From CPC320 sp002684375 (GTDB lineage: Bacteria > Pseudomonadota > Alphaproteobacteria > Rhodobacterales > Rhodobacteraceae), in contig CBFIHZ010000011.1 in assembly GCA_965662545.1 (NCBI GenBank), positions 36,098 to 100,097 on the forward strand: a stretch of DNA of 64,000 bases, given 5' to 3'. Of this stretch, positions 18,081 to 26,243 are shown in pieces. How positions within the stretch are numbered: the stretch's first letter is position 1; each line of letters starts with the position of its first letter. A program made the translations under genes and the position numbers. The notes under the pieces were generated by a model. It made no database searches and was not told the DNA's origin. It worked only from the letters and a program-made list of their open reading frames with translations.

Positions 18081-19646
18081 TTGAGGCAGATCGACCACCT
18101 GATTGTCGGCAGCGGTATCAATGCTTTGGTGGCAGGGGCACTTTTGGCCCGCAAGGGTAGGAAAGTCTTGCTCGTCGAACGGGCGCCCTGCGCCGGTGGT
18201 TGCATGATGACCAGTGAGGCGACGCTCGAGGGGTTTCATCACGACGTGATGGCGGCGACGTTTGTGCTGTTTCTGACGTCGCCTGCCTATGCTGAACTGG
18301 CGGAAGATCTGGGTCGGCACGGGTTTGAGCTGTGTCATTCACCCCATCCAACTGCGGTATTGCGGCCCAACGGGCGCGCTACCGTGCTGACGATGGATCG
18401 TGCGGCGAATGTTGCGGCGTTTAACGCGCTCAGCCCTGAAGACGGTGATCAACATGCAGCTGACGTTGGCGCTATTGAAGCTGATGCACCATTTTTATTT
18501 GCGCTGCTCGGGGGCGAGCTTTGGTCATGGAGAACGGCCCGCATTATGGCGGGGCAGGCGTGGTCGCGGGGGTTAAGCGGGTTGAAGGCTTGGATCGGCG
18601 CCGCGCTCGTTCCGGCCCGTGGGTGGCTGGAAAACTCCTATGCCAGCCCGGACCTACAGGCGCTTTGGGCGCCTTGGGTTCTCCACACCGGGTTGACCCC
18701 AGAAGCGACCTATTCGGGACAGATGGGCAAGGTGATCGCGTTTGCTTTGGAGGCGGCTGGCGCCCCAGTTGTCAAAGGTGGTGCGGCCAATGCGGTTGCG
18801 GCATTTTGCGGCCTGATCGAAGAGGCTGGCGGCGAAATTCGCACGGACACCGATGTTGCGCGGATTTTGGTGGAAAATAACCGCGCCATTGGCGTACGCA
18901 CAGTGCAGGGTGAAACTATTCTTGCGGGGTCAGTTCTGGCGTCAGTGACGCCGAGCCAGCTATACGACAGGTTGCTTGATGGCCCTCAGATAAAAGAGCG
19001 CCACCACGTTGATGCATTTCGTCATGGACGCGGTAACTTTCAACTGCATTACGCGCTTGATCGCCCCCCACAGTGGCTCACAGCCGGATTGGATGACGTT
19101 GCCTTGATCCATTTGGCCGACGGCATTGACAGCGTATCAAAATCTGCCAACGAGGCCGAACGTGGCATGCTGCCGCAAACGCCAACGATTTGCGTGGGTC
19201 AACCCCACCGGTTGGATGCAACCCGCTGCCCTGAGGGCAAGGCAATTTTATGGCTGCAAATTCCCGATGCGCCCCGGGTGATCAAAGGTGATGCCGCAGG
19301 CCAGATAGAGACGACCGGCGCATGGACTGAAGAGACCCGCGAATTATATGCTGATCGTATTGAGGCAATTCTGCGCCATCATATTCAAGATTTTGATGCG
19401 ATTAAACTGGCGCGCCGCGCGTATTCGCCGGCGGATCTGGCGGCGCTAAATATAAACCTCGTCGGAGGTGACCCCTACGGTGGTGCCTGTACGATAGACC
19501 AATTTTTCGTTTTTCGACCTTTTTCATCCAGCCGTAACAACGACACGCCGCTGCGTAATCTGTATCATATTGGTGCGTCCACCCACCCCGGTCCCGGTCT
19601 GGGTGGCGGCTCGGGCTATAATACAGCGAAAAGGCTTGGCGGATGA
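18081..19646 (+). CDS. Phytoene-desaturase-like FAD-dependent oxidoreductase (COG1233), copy 2
   Basis: 521 residues, apparently starting with TTG at 18081, three bases after the cyclase stop. 'HLIVGSGINALVAGALLARKG' and 'LLVERAPCAGGCMMTSE' form the FAD-binding Rossmann motif. 'NLYHIGASTHPGPGLGGGSG' closes the FAD site. Overall layout and length match the divergent copy at 15566-17137, including 'PTICVGQPHRLDATRCPEGK' versus 'PVIVVGQPTAVDPSRAPHGQ', so the two are paralogues that have diverged. They may act as a heteromer or on successive intermediates. Overlaps the following MarR gene by four bases. Confidence 0.87.
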   Translation: MRQIDHLIVGSGINALVAGALLARKGRKVLLVERAPCAGGCMMTSEATLEGFHHDVMAATFVLFLTSPAYAELAEDLGRHGFELCHSPHPTAVLRPNGRATVLTMDRAANVAAFNALSPEDGDQHAADVGAIEADAPFLFALLGGELWSWRTARIMAGQAWSRGLSGLKAWIGAALVPARGWLENSYASPDLQALWAPWVLHTGLTPEATYSGQMGKVIAFALEAAGAPVVKGGAANAVAAFCGLIEEAGGEIRTDTDVARILVENNRAIGVRTVQGETILAGSVLASVTPSQLYDRLLDGPQIKERHHVDAFRHGRGNFQLHYALDRPPQWLTAGLDDVALIHLADGIDSVSKSANEAERGMLPQTPTICVGQPHRLDATRCPEGKAILWLQIPDAPRVIKGDAAGQIETTGAWTEETRELYADRIEAILRHHIQDFDAIKLARRAYSPADLAALNINLVGGDPYGGACTIDQFFVFRPFSSSRNNDTPLRNLYHIGASTHPGPGLGGGSGYNTAKRLGG

Positions 19647-20110
19647 CCGGCGTGAAGAGCCATCCTTTATTGGGGGAAATCGGTCTCGATAATTTTGCAC
19701 CCTATCTGATGAACCGTATTATGGGGCGCTATAATGCCAGTCTGCGCCAAGAGATGTCGGCCTTGGGTCTCACCACCCCCAAAATGCGATCTCTGGCGGT
19801 TTTGGCGATCAGAGACGGTCTTTTGATCCGTGAACTGGCCGTCTATGCGGTGGTCGAGCAATCTACCCTGAGCCGGGCGTTGGACGGGCTGTTGGCCAGC
19901 GGATTGGTGCATGCGCAAAGTGATCCTGATGACAATCGTGGCACACGGGTGTTCATCACTGCAGAGGGGCGGGATGTCTTTGCCAAAATTTGGCCCAGTA
20001 TGGCAGCCAGCTATGGGCAGATGTTTCAAGGTATTTCCGAGAGTGAACAATTGGGTTTCGTGATCACGCTGAATAAAATCCTGCGCAACGTCCGCAAAAA
20101 CGAATTTTAG
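19643..20110 (+). CDS. MarR-family transcriptional regulator
   Basis: 155 residues with the MarR winged-helix layout: dimerisation helices at both ends, recognition region 'LAVYAVVEQSTLSRALDGLLASGLV', then the wing 'SDPDDNRGTRVFITAEGRDVF' (D-x-R motif). MarR proteins usually repress their own operon and release DNA on binding a phenolic or aromatic ligand. Being inside the operon (ATGA overlap with the flavoprotein, eight bases before the oxidoreductase) and near the 17159-17176 palindromes, it most likely controls both arms of the divergon. Confidence 0.9.
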   Translation: MTGVKSHPLLGEIGLDNFAPYLMNRIMGRYNASLRQEMSALGLTTPKMRSLAVLAIRDGLLIRELAVYAVVEQSTLSRALDGLLASGLVHAQSDPDDNRGTRVFITAEGRDVFAKIWPSMAASYGQMFQGISESEQLGFVITLNKILRNVRKNEF

Positions 20111-20118
20111 GAACGCAC

Positions 20119-22269
20119 ATGGCCGAGCGATCATTCAAAAAAGAAATTGAGGATTTAAAGCTTGGTCACGGCGAGGTGTTTACCGGTGAAGGGATATTGG
20201 CGATCACTAAAGCCCTTTTGGAAAGTGGTGTCGGCTATGTCGGGGGATATCAAGGTGCGCCAATTTCCCATTTGATGGATGTTCTGGCTGATGCCGAAGA
20301 CCTGCTGAGTGATCTGGGCGTGCGGTACGAAGCCAACGCCTCGGAGGCTGCGGCTGCAGCAATGTTGGCCGCGTCCGTACATTATCCAATCCGTGGAGCG
20401 GTAACGTTTAAAGGCTCGGTCGGGGTGAATGTCGCCTCTGATGCGCTGGCTAACCTTGCCTCAAGCGGGGTCAATGGTGGTGCATTGATCATCGTTGGGG
20501 AGGATTACGGCGAAGGTTCGTCAATCATGCAAGAACGCAGCCACGCCTTTGCGATGAAATCTCAATTCTGGCTGATGGATCCACGCCCCAATCTGCCTTC
20601 GATTGTCAAAACTGTTAAAATGGGCTTTGAACTGTCCGAGGCCTCAAACACGCCGGTAATGTTGATGGTGCGAATCCGCTCTTGCCATGTGACGGGCCGC
20701 TTTACCTGTCACGACAACTTGCGCCCAACGCTGACGGTCCGGGATGCTTTGGCACAGCCACAGCGGGATTTTAGCCGTGTTGTGCTGCCGCCGATGTCGT
20801 ATATCCACGAACACGACAAAATCAATAATCGTTGGCCGGCGGCAGAAAAATTCATCCTTGATCATCAACTTAACGAACAGTTTGGGCCCCATGTCTCAAA
20901 AATTGGCATTATCTGTCAGGGGGGCATGTACAACGGTCTTATACGCGCGCTGCAGCGGCTGGGATTGGCCGATATTTATGGCGAGACGCAGGTGCCGATC
21001 TATTGTCTTAATGTCACGTACCCGCTGGTAAATACAGAATTTCTGTCTTTTGTCGAAGGTAAGGACGGTGTGTTGATTGTTGAAGAGGGCCAGCCTGAAT
21101 TCATTGAGCAGGGGCTGTCGACGATGTTGTTGCGGTCGGGGCTTAAAGTTGGCTTGCATGGCAAGGATATGCTGCCGATGGCGGGGGAGTATACCGGGCA
21201 GGTGGTTCTTGACGGGGTCACGGCGTTCTTGCGCAAACATGCCCCTGAGATGTTGCCAGGTCAGGTGCGTGCGCCAAATCAAGATCAGCCGCAGATCCCT
21301 GATTTGTCCAAAACAGTGCCGATCCGTCCTCCGGGGTTCTGCACCGGATGTCCCGAGCGGCCGATTTTTGCCGCGATGAAACTGGTAGAAAAAGAACTGG
21401 GTGCCCATCAGATAACTGGCGATATCGGCTGCCATCTTTTCGCCTGTTTGCCGCCCTTTGAAATTGGTGGTTCGACCATGGGGTACGGGCTTGGACCGGC
21501 TTCAAACGCGGCGTTTGACGGTGGGGGCAAGACCCGCGCGATTTCCATTCTTGGCGATGGCGGATTTTGGCACAATGGTCTGAGTTCATCCATCGGCAAT
21601 ATGGTGTTCAACAAATCCGACAGCGTTGCGGTAATTGTCGACAATTATTATTCGGCGGCCACCGGCGGGCAGGATATCCCGTCGTCGCGCGCGGTGAATG
21701 GCACCAAGGCCACCAACAATCCAATCACCAAGGCGCTCGAGGGTGTCGGGGTCAAATGGATCCGCCAAATTGACCATACATATGATGTGGGCAAAATGCG
21801 CGATATATTGCGCGAAGCCCTCACCACAAAGACACTGGGGCCAAAGGTGATCGTCGCCTCGTCGGAATGTATGCTGAACCGTCAGCGGCGTGAAAAGCCC
21901 GTGCGGAATGCTGCGATCACGGCGGGACACCGTGTTGAAATCCCCCGTTTTGGAGTGGACGAGGATATTTGTACCGGCGATCACGCCTGTATTCGCCTGT
22001 CGGGCTGCCCGTCGCTCTCTGTGAAGAAACTGGATGATCCGCTGCGTGACGATCCGGTGGCCAGTATCGACCAAAGCTGTGTAGGATGTGGAAATTGTGG
22101 AGAAGTGGCGGATGCCGCAGTGCTTTGCCCGAGTTTTTATCGCGCCGATGTGGTGCATAACCCATCCCCTTTTGAGCGGCGTTTGCAGGGCGCGCGGGGA
22201 GGGCTGATGCGCTGGTTACAGGATCGGCGCCTGTCTAAACAATTGGTGTTCACCGAGGCCACCCAATGA
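20119..22269 (+). CDS. Indolepyruvate:ferredoxin oxidoreductase alpha-subunit-like protein (thiamine diphosphate, Fe-S)
   Basis: 716 residues. Domain order fits IorA: N-terminal pyruvate-oxidoreductase domain I ('AITKALLESGVGYVGGYQGAP', 'GSVGVNVASDALANLA'), a domain II-like middle ('GVLIVEEGQPEFIEQGL'), and the ThDP domain ('GFCTGCPERPIF', 'GDIGCHLFACLPPFE', 'GDGGFWHNGLSSSIGN', 'VIVDNYY'). A C-terminal ferredoxin-like part carries 'CTGDHACIRLSGCPSL' and 'CVGCGNCGEVADAAVLCP'. Known enzymes oxidatively decarboxylate arylpyruvates to arylacetyl-CoA, reducing ferredoxin. It overlaps the beta-subunit gene by four bases. Such ferredoxin-linked enzymes also occur in aerobic alphaproteobacteria. The true 2-oxoacid substrate is not known. 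Confidence 0.9.
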   Translation: MAERSFKKEIEDLKLGHGEVFTGEGILAITKALLESGVGYVGGYQGAPISHLMDVLADAEDLLSDLGVRYEANASEAAAAAMLAASVHYPIRGAVTFKGSVGVNVASDALANLASSGVNGGALIIVGEDYGEGSSIMQERSHAFAMKSQFWLMDPRPNLPSIVKTVKMGFELSEASNTPVMLMVRIRSCHVTGRFTCHDNLRPTLTVRDALAQPQRDFSRVVLPPMSYIHEHDKINNRWPAAEKFILDHQLNEQFGPHVSKIGIICQGGMYNGLIRALQRLGLADIYGETQVPIYCLNVTYPLVNTEFLSFVEGKDGVLIVEEGQPEFIEQGLSTMLLRSGLKVGLHGKDMLPMAGEYTGQVVLDGVTAFLRKHAPEMLPGQVRAPNQDQPQIPDLSKTVPIRPPGFCTGCPERPIFAAMKLVEKELGAHQITGDIGCHLFACLPPFEIGGSTMGYGLGPASNAAFDGGGKTRAISILGDGGFWHNGLSSSIGNMVFNKSDSVAVIVDNYYSAATGGQDIPSSRAVNGTKATNNPITKALEGVGVKWIRQIDHTYDVGKMRDILREALTTKTLGPKVIVASSECMLNRQRREKPVRNAAITAGHRVEIPRFGVDEDICTGDHACIRLSGCPSLSVKKLDDPLRDDPVASIDQSCVGCGNCGEVADAAVLCPSFYRADVVHNPSPFERRLQGARGGLMRWLQDRRLSKQLVFTEATQ

Positions 22270-23840
22270 CATTGTCGGCTCACCTCGCGCCGCATGCCCG
22301 CGATGAAAAGCTCAATTCTATTATTAAACTAGCGGTTATGGCAGTCGGTGGGCAGGGCGGCGGTGTTTTGACTGGTTGGATCGAAACGCTGGCTCGGGGG
22401 CAGGGCTATGCGTGTCAGGCGACGTCGGTCGCTGGCGTGGCCCAACGGACCGGTGCCACAATCTATTATATCGAAATGGCGCCACAGGGGGCATCGACGC
22501 CAATCTTCTCATTGGCACCGGCCCAAGGGGATGTGGATATTCTGATTGCTGCCGAGATGATGGAGGCTGGTCGTGCCATAATGCGCGGGTTTGTTACACC
22601 AGACCGCACCACTCTGATTGCCTCGACCCATCGGGCGTTGGCGGTGTCTGAGAAAACTGTGCCGGGTGACGGCATTGCCTCATCTGACGAAGTAAGGGCG
22701 GCCGCAGAAATCGCGGCTGACAGGTTGATCATGTTCGATCTTGACCGTGTGGCTGCAGACAATGGGTCGGTGATCTCGTCTGCGCTGTTTGGGGCCCTTG
22801 CGGGATCAGGGGCTTTGCCCTTTCCTAGAACAGCCTTTGAACAGGCAATTCGGGCCTCAAAAAAATCAGTTGATGCATCGCTAAAAGCCTTTTCGGCTGC
22901 TTATGAACGCGCCCAGCCGGGCGATGCCGATCCGGTGGCGCAGCCTGCAGTTTCTCTAGGAGCGGTCACCCTGACCGGACCCGATAAATTAATACAGGCC
23001 TGGCAAGGTCTGATGGACCGCATCCGGAGCTTGCCACTGCCCGCCCAAGACATGGCTGAATTGGGCCTGCGCAAAGTGGTGCAATTTCAAGATGTTGAGT
23101 ATGGGACCGAATATTTGGGGTATCTGGAGCCTCTTGTGGCGCTGGATCATGGGGATGCGGGCTATTCGCTTTCGATTGAGGCGGCGAAATATATTGCCAA
23201 TGCGATGGCCTATGACGATATTATTCGGGTGGCGGATCTCAAGACCCGGCGCGCGCGGTTCGAACGGATCACTGCCGAAATGGGTGCCGAAAACAGCCCC
23301 GTTGAATTGACCGAGTTTTTTCATCCAAGGGCCGAAGAAATTACCGGTATGCTGCCTGCGCGCCTTGGGGCAAAGTTTGAGACGCGACCGCATTGGATGG
23401 CTCGATTGGACCGTTTATTTGGGGGCAGCAGGCGTATCCGGACGCACCGGCTGGGATCTTTCTTGATGTTGTACTTCTTGGGGGGGCTGCGTGGTTACCG
23501 TCGCCGCACATTGAGACATAAGCACGAACAAGAACATCTGCAACATTGGCTGGCGGTGTGCCACGAGGCGGCTGTGGATGACTATGCGGTGGCGGTTGAG
23601 TTGCTGCGCAGCCGCCGCTTGGTCAAAGGTTATTCCGATACCCATGCCCGTAGCCTGTCGAAATTTGACAAAGTATTGTTGGGCGCGAGGTTGGTTCAGG
23701 GTCGACAGGATGCAGCGAAATGGGTGGCGCGTCTGCGCGAGGCGGCGCTGCAGGACGAACAGGGCGAGGCGCTTGATGGCGCGATCCAGACGCTAAAATC
23801 CTTTACCGATGTGCCAGTCGACGTCGCGTCTGGTGCTTAA
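22266..23840 (+). CDS. Indolepyruvate oxidoreductase beta-subunit-family protein with long C-terminal (DUF6537-type) extension
   Basis: 524 residues, much longer than the ~200 of archaeal IorB. Residues about 20-220 form the pyruvate-oxidoreductase gamma-type domain ('AVGGQGGGVLTGWIETLARG', 'ATSVAGVAQRTGATIYYIEM', 'DILIAAEMMEAGRAIMRGFV'). The remainder ('FQDVEYGTEYLGYLEPL', 'YDDIIRVADLKTRRARFERI', 'RTHRLGSFLMLYFLGGLRGYRRRTLRHKHEQ') resembles the C-terminal domain seen in proteobacterial fused indolepyruvate oxidoreductases. It pairs with the upstream alpha-like subunit by ATGA overlap and is the last gene of the rightward operon. Confidence 0.88.
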   Translation: MTLSAHLAPHARDEKLNSIIKLAVMAVGGQGGGVLTGWIETLARGQGYACQATSVAGVAQRTGATIYYIEMAPQGASTPIFSLAPAQGDVDILIAAEMMEAGRAIMRGFVTPDRTTLIASTHRALAVSEKTVPGDGIASSDEVRAAAEIAADRLIMFDLDRVAADNGSVISSALFGALAGSGALPFPRTAFEQAIRASKKSVDASLKAFSAAYERAQPGDADPVAQPAVSLGAVTLTGPDKLIQAWQGLMDRIRSLPLPAQDMAELGLRKVVQFQDVEYGTEYLGYLEPLVALDHGDAGYSLSIEAAKYIANAMAYDDIIRVADLKTRRARFERITAEMGAENSPVELTEFFHPRAEEITGMLPARLGAKFETRPHWMARLDRLFGGSRRIRTHRLGSFLMLYFLGGLRGYRRRTLRHKHEQEHLQHWLAVCHEAAVDDYAVAVELLRSRRLVKGYSDTHARSLSKFDKVLLGARLVQGRQDAAKWVARLREAALQDEQGEALDGAIQTLKSFTDVPVDVASGA

Positions 23841-23946
23841 AAGCTGTCGCTGAATACGCCATGTCCAAGTTTGCACGGCCCCTAGGTCAGTATTTTCCAG
23901 TCCAGAAGTGCACTGGCGCAAACTGACACGGTGCGCATCAGCCCAA

Positions 23947-24453
23947 TCACGCAGGCGTGGTGGGGCCTGGGTCACGCTGCGCCAGAATATCAATCAGCAC
24001 CCGAAAAACCACTTCGCCGCGGTGGTTGATCGCCTCGTTCCGGCTGCGGATAATACCCCATTTTTCCCGGATAATCTTATCGGGCTTGGCAATGATTTCA
24101 TGGGAAAAGGTCAGGGTGTGGCCGGGCCGCACTGGTTGCAGCAGTTTCAGCCCGACAAACCCTAGGCCGGCGCCATTGCGTCGACCATCTTCGACCCCAA
24201 GGGCGTATTTTTCCATATAATTGACCATTAGGCGCATCCAAGTCGCACAGATATGCCAATCCGATGCGATCAAGCCGCGATAGCGCGTCTCTAAGGCTTG
24301 TTCGGGGTCGGTGTGATAGATTTGTGGCGCATACAGAGTGCCAAATTCGATCATTTCCTGTTCACTGAATGTATGGCTGCCAAAGACATGAAACTCGCCT
24401 ATGGGTATATCCTCGAACCACCGGGTCCGAATGAAATTATCAGTATACGCCAT
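23947..24453 (-). CDS. MaoC-like hot-dog-fold protein, catalytic Asp replaced
   Basis: 168 residues, single hot-dog domain. The hydratase motif region reads 'LYAPQIYHTDPEQALETRYRGLIASDWHICATWMRLM'-like: the His (47) is kept but the position of the catalytic Asp of R-specific enoyl-CoA hydratases (five residues earlier) is Ala42. The overhang region is otherwise well conserved. It overlaps the other MaoC-like gene by 14 bases, so both are co-translated, and the pair may form a hetero-oligomer in which this subunit is structural. Convergent with the indolepyruvate oxidoreductase operon; a link to that pathway is inferred from position only. Confidence 0.83.
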   Translation of the reverse strand: MAYTDNFIRTRWFEDIPIGEFHVFGSHTFSEQEMIEFGTLYAPQIYHTDPEQALETRYRGLIASDWHICATWMRLMVNYMEKYALGVEDGRRNGAGLGFVGLKLLQPVRPGHTLTFSHEIIAKPDKIIREKWGIIRSRNEAINHRGEVVFRVLIDILAQRDPGPTTPA

Positions 24454-24916
24454 GAGACGAACCCGCCTTGATCATAAGAGTTGCGGTAAGGGCCATAACC
24501 AACTTTTCATTTTGGTTTTTGACCTGAATACTCGCCTCAACCGTGCCGAAATCTGCGGCATTTACGGGAGGAGATTTTTGGATGAAATTGATCTCTGCTT
24601 GCACCTTATCATCCTCGAAAACCGGAAACAGCCATTTTAGTCGTGGAATTTCGTCATTGCCCAGAAATTGGATATTGCCTTGTTCCATTGTGTCGCTCAG
24701 CAATCGCATCATGATCGCACAGATGTGCCAGCCGCTGGCACAGAGACCGCCGAAAAGTGATGCTTTTGCCGCATCTCGATCAAGGTGATATGGTTGTGGA
24801 TCGAATGTTGCTGCAAATTTCTTGATGTCTTGTCCAGAGACTTGTTTGTGCGGGGTTTGGAACCGACTTGGGATAACGATATCTTCCCAATGTATTAGGT
24901 CTGATTTTTTGGGCAT
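24440..24916 (-). CDS. MaoC-like (R)-specific enoyl-CoA hydratase-type protein
   Basis: 158 residues, one hot-dog domain with the complete hydratase pair: Asp39 and His44 in 'FDPQPYHLDRDAAKASLFGG', followed by 'GLCASGWHICAIMMRLL'. Such proteins hydrate or dehydrate acyl-CoA thioesters. It is first in a two-gene unit with the Asp-lacking paralogue. The upstream 24917-25438 region holds its promoter. The size and tandem arrangement resemble split MaoC heterodimers such as those in steroid and aromatic side-chain degradation. Confidence 0.86.
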   Translation of the reverse strand: MPKKSDLIHWEDIVIPSRFQTPHKQVSGQDIKKFAATFDPQPYHLDRDAAKASLFGGLCASGWHICAIMMRLLSDTMEQGNIQFLGNDEIPRLKWLFPVFEDDKVQAEINFIQKSPPVNAADFGTVEASIQVKNQNEKLVMALTATLMIKAGSSHGVY

Positions 24917-25438
24917 ACCCTCAACTCACTCATGTTAAACGCGTTACATCCCACCAGTTTTTCACTCAGTGTGCAGTCTCTATTTCAAATGCTAGTGTAT
25001 TCTGGAGCTGTGGTCCACTGGTACGATGAGAGGCGTTAATTTCGCATTTTGCGACCAGCATTTTCGGTTGGCGGTCTCGTTTCTGAAAGTGTTGTATGGC
25101 GGCAAGTCTGTAAGGATGTTGTAGGCCCGTGATTGAAAACTGATAGTAAATATCCGCATCCCCGTCCGCTGCACAGATTAAGTCGTTTGCCAGATGTTTG
25201 TAACCATTGGACCAGTCGTTTGTTCCGCAGACTTGACTGATAAACATGCCCCTGAAGTTTGAGGCAATGAATGTCGCGGTGCTGGCATTTTTTTCGACAA
25301 GCGCCGGTTTGTGGCCGCCTTCGCACTGCCCGCGTAGGCAGTATCGCAGTCGATTAAAAGGCAATCCACCATAAGCCGCCGGGTTGAGGCTGGTTTGAAA
25401 CCGGCTTGGTGGTTGAATGCCAACGTTATACACATAAA
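24917..25438. other. Intergenic region between MaoC pair and Hpt gene
   Basis: A leftward open frame of about 155 codons (24966-25433) covers most of it, but its translation matches no family I know, other frames in the same place are equally open, and it has no clear ribosome site. I do not call it a gene; a decayed gene is possible. Confidence 0.4.
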
Positions 25439-25801
25439 TTATTTCAGGGCATGATCAGCGACAAATGTCGCGAAAGCAGCTGTTAGGGCTGGGATTTCTG
25501 CAAGTTGTGATGTTGCCTCACCCCTATCTCCCACTGCGGCAGCATTCTGGCACCCTCGCAACCGATACGCGATATCGCTGATCCCTAGCATGCCTGCGGC
25601 TCCGGCCAGTTTGTGCGCATTATATGCCAATTCTTCGATTTCAAGCTGGGGGGCGTTTGCAATAAGGTGCTGCATCTGTGCATGCAGTTCTTGGTATTGT
25701 GAACGCAAAATGTCTAAGCTCACGTATTCTTCGAGTTCGGACAGGCGTGACGGGTCCGGATATCCGGCTTTTGGGGATGTGGCGAGGCGTTTTTCCGGCA
25801 A
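25439..25801 (-). CDS. Hpt (histidine phosphotransfer) domain protein
   Basis: 120 residues, an all-helical single domain with the phospho-accepting His63 in 'AHKLAGAAGMLG', the standard Hpt signature. It begins two bases after the receiver-domain gene stop and thus belongs to the leftward three-gene unit kinase - receiver - Hpt. It would shuttle phosphate between the receiver protein and a further, unlinked response regulator. No output domain occurs in the cluster. Confidence 0.88.
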   Translation of the reverse strand: MPEKRLATSPKAGYPDPSRLSELEEYVSLDILRSQYQELHAQMQHLIANAPQLEIEELAYNAHKLAGAAGMLGISDIAYRLRGCQNAAAVGDRGEATSQLAEIPALTAAFATFVADHALK

Positions 25802-25803
25802 GC

Positions 25804-26226
25804 TTAATGTTCGTATTCGAGAGCCCCTTGCAGGGTCAGCGTTTTGTTTAGGGCTGCACGCAGTTGATCGGCCTCGAAGGGTTTTAGCAAAAGTCTGCCT
25901 AGCGCGGCCATTTTTCTCTCAAACTCAAGGCTTTCTTCGGTTACAGCGCCACCTGTTATGAACAAAAAACGGGTGCTGTACGACCCCAATTTGCGAGTTT
26001 CTTCATAAAAGGCTTGTCCATCCATTTCGGGCATCATGATATCACTTATGATGACGTCGGGAATTTTCCCTGTCTCTATCGCCGCAAGCGCGGAACGTGC
26101 ATCCATAAATTCTGTAACATTATATTCATTTTGTAGCATGCGCGCCAAAAGCGTAAGAACAAGCTGATTGTCATCGACAATCATCACACTGGGCCGGAGA
26201 TTTAAATCAATTTTCGCCGCGCTCAA
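25804..26226 (-). CDS. Single-domain response regulator (CheY-like receiver)
   Basis: 140 residues. Acidic pair in 'VMIVDDNQ', phospho-acceptor Asp62 in 'VIISDIMMPEMDG', the conserved Thr in 'FLFITGG' and Lys in 'RLLLKPFEADQL' are present, so phosphorylation is expected. There is no output domain, so it acts by protein contact or as a phosphorelay intermediate. It lies 17 bases after the kinase gene and two before the Hpt gene. Confidence 0.93.
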   Translation of the reverse strand: MSAAKIDLNLRPSVMIVDDNQLVLTLLARMLQNEYNVTEFMDARSALAAIETGKIPDVIISDIMMPEMDGQAFYEETRKLGSYSTRFLFITGGAVTEESLEFERKMAALGRLLLKPFEADQLRAALNKTLTLQGALEYEH

Positions 26227-26243
26227 TGCTGGTATCGGACAGG

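Noticed and set aside
24966..25433. Leftward open frame of ~155 codons between the MaoC and Hpt genes
   Set aside because: No recognisable family, no ribosome site, and other frames are equally open; more likely non-coding or a remnant.
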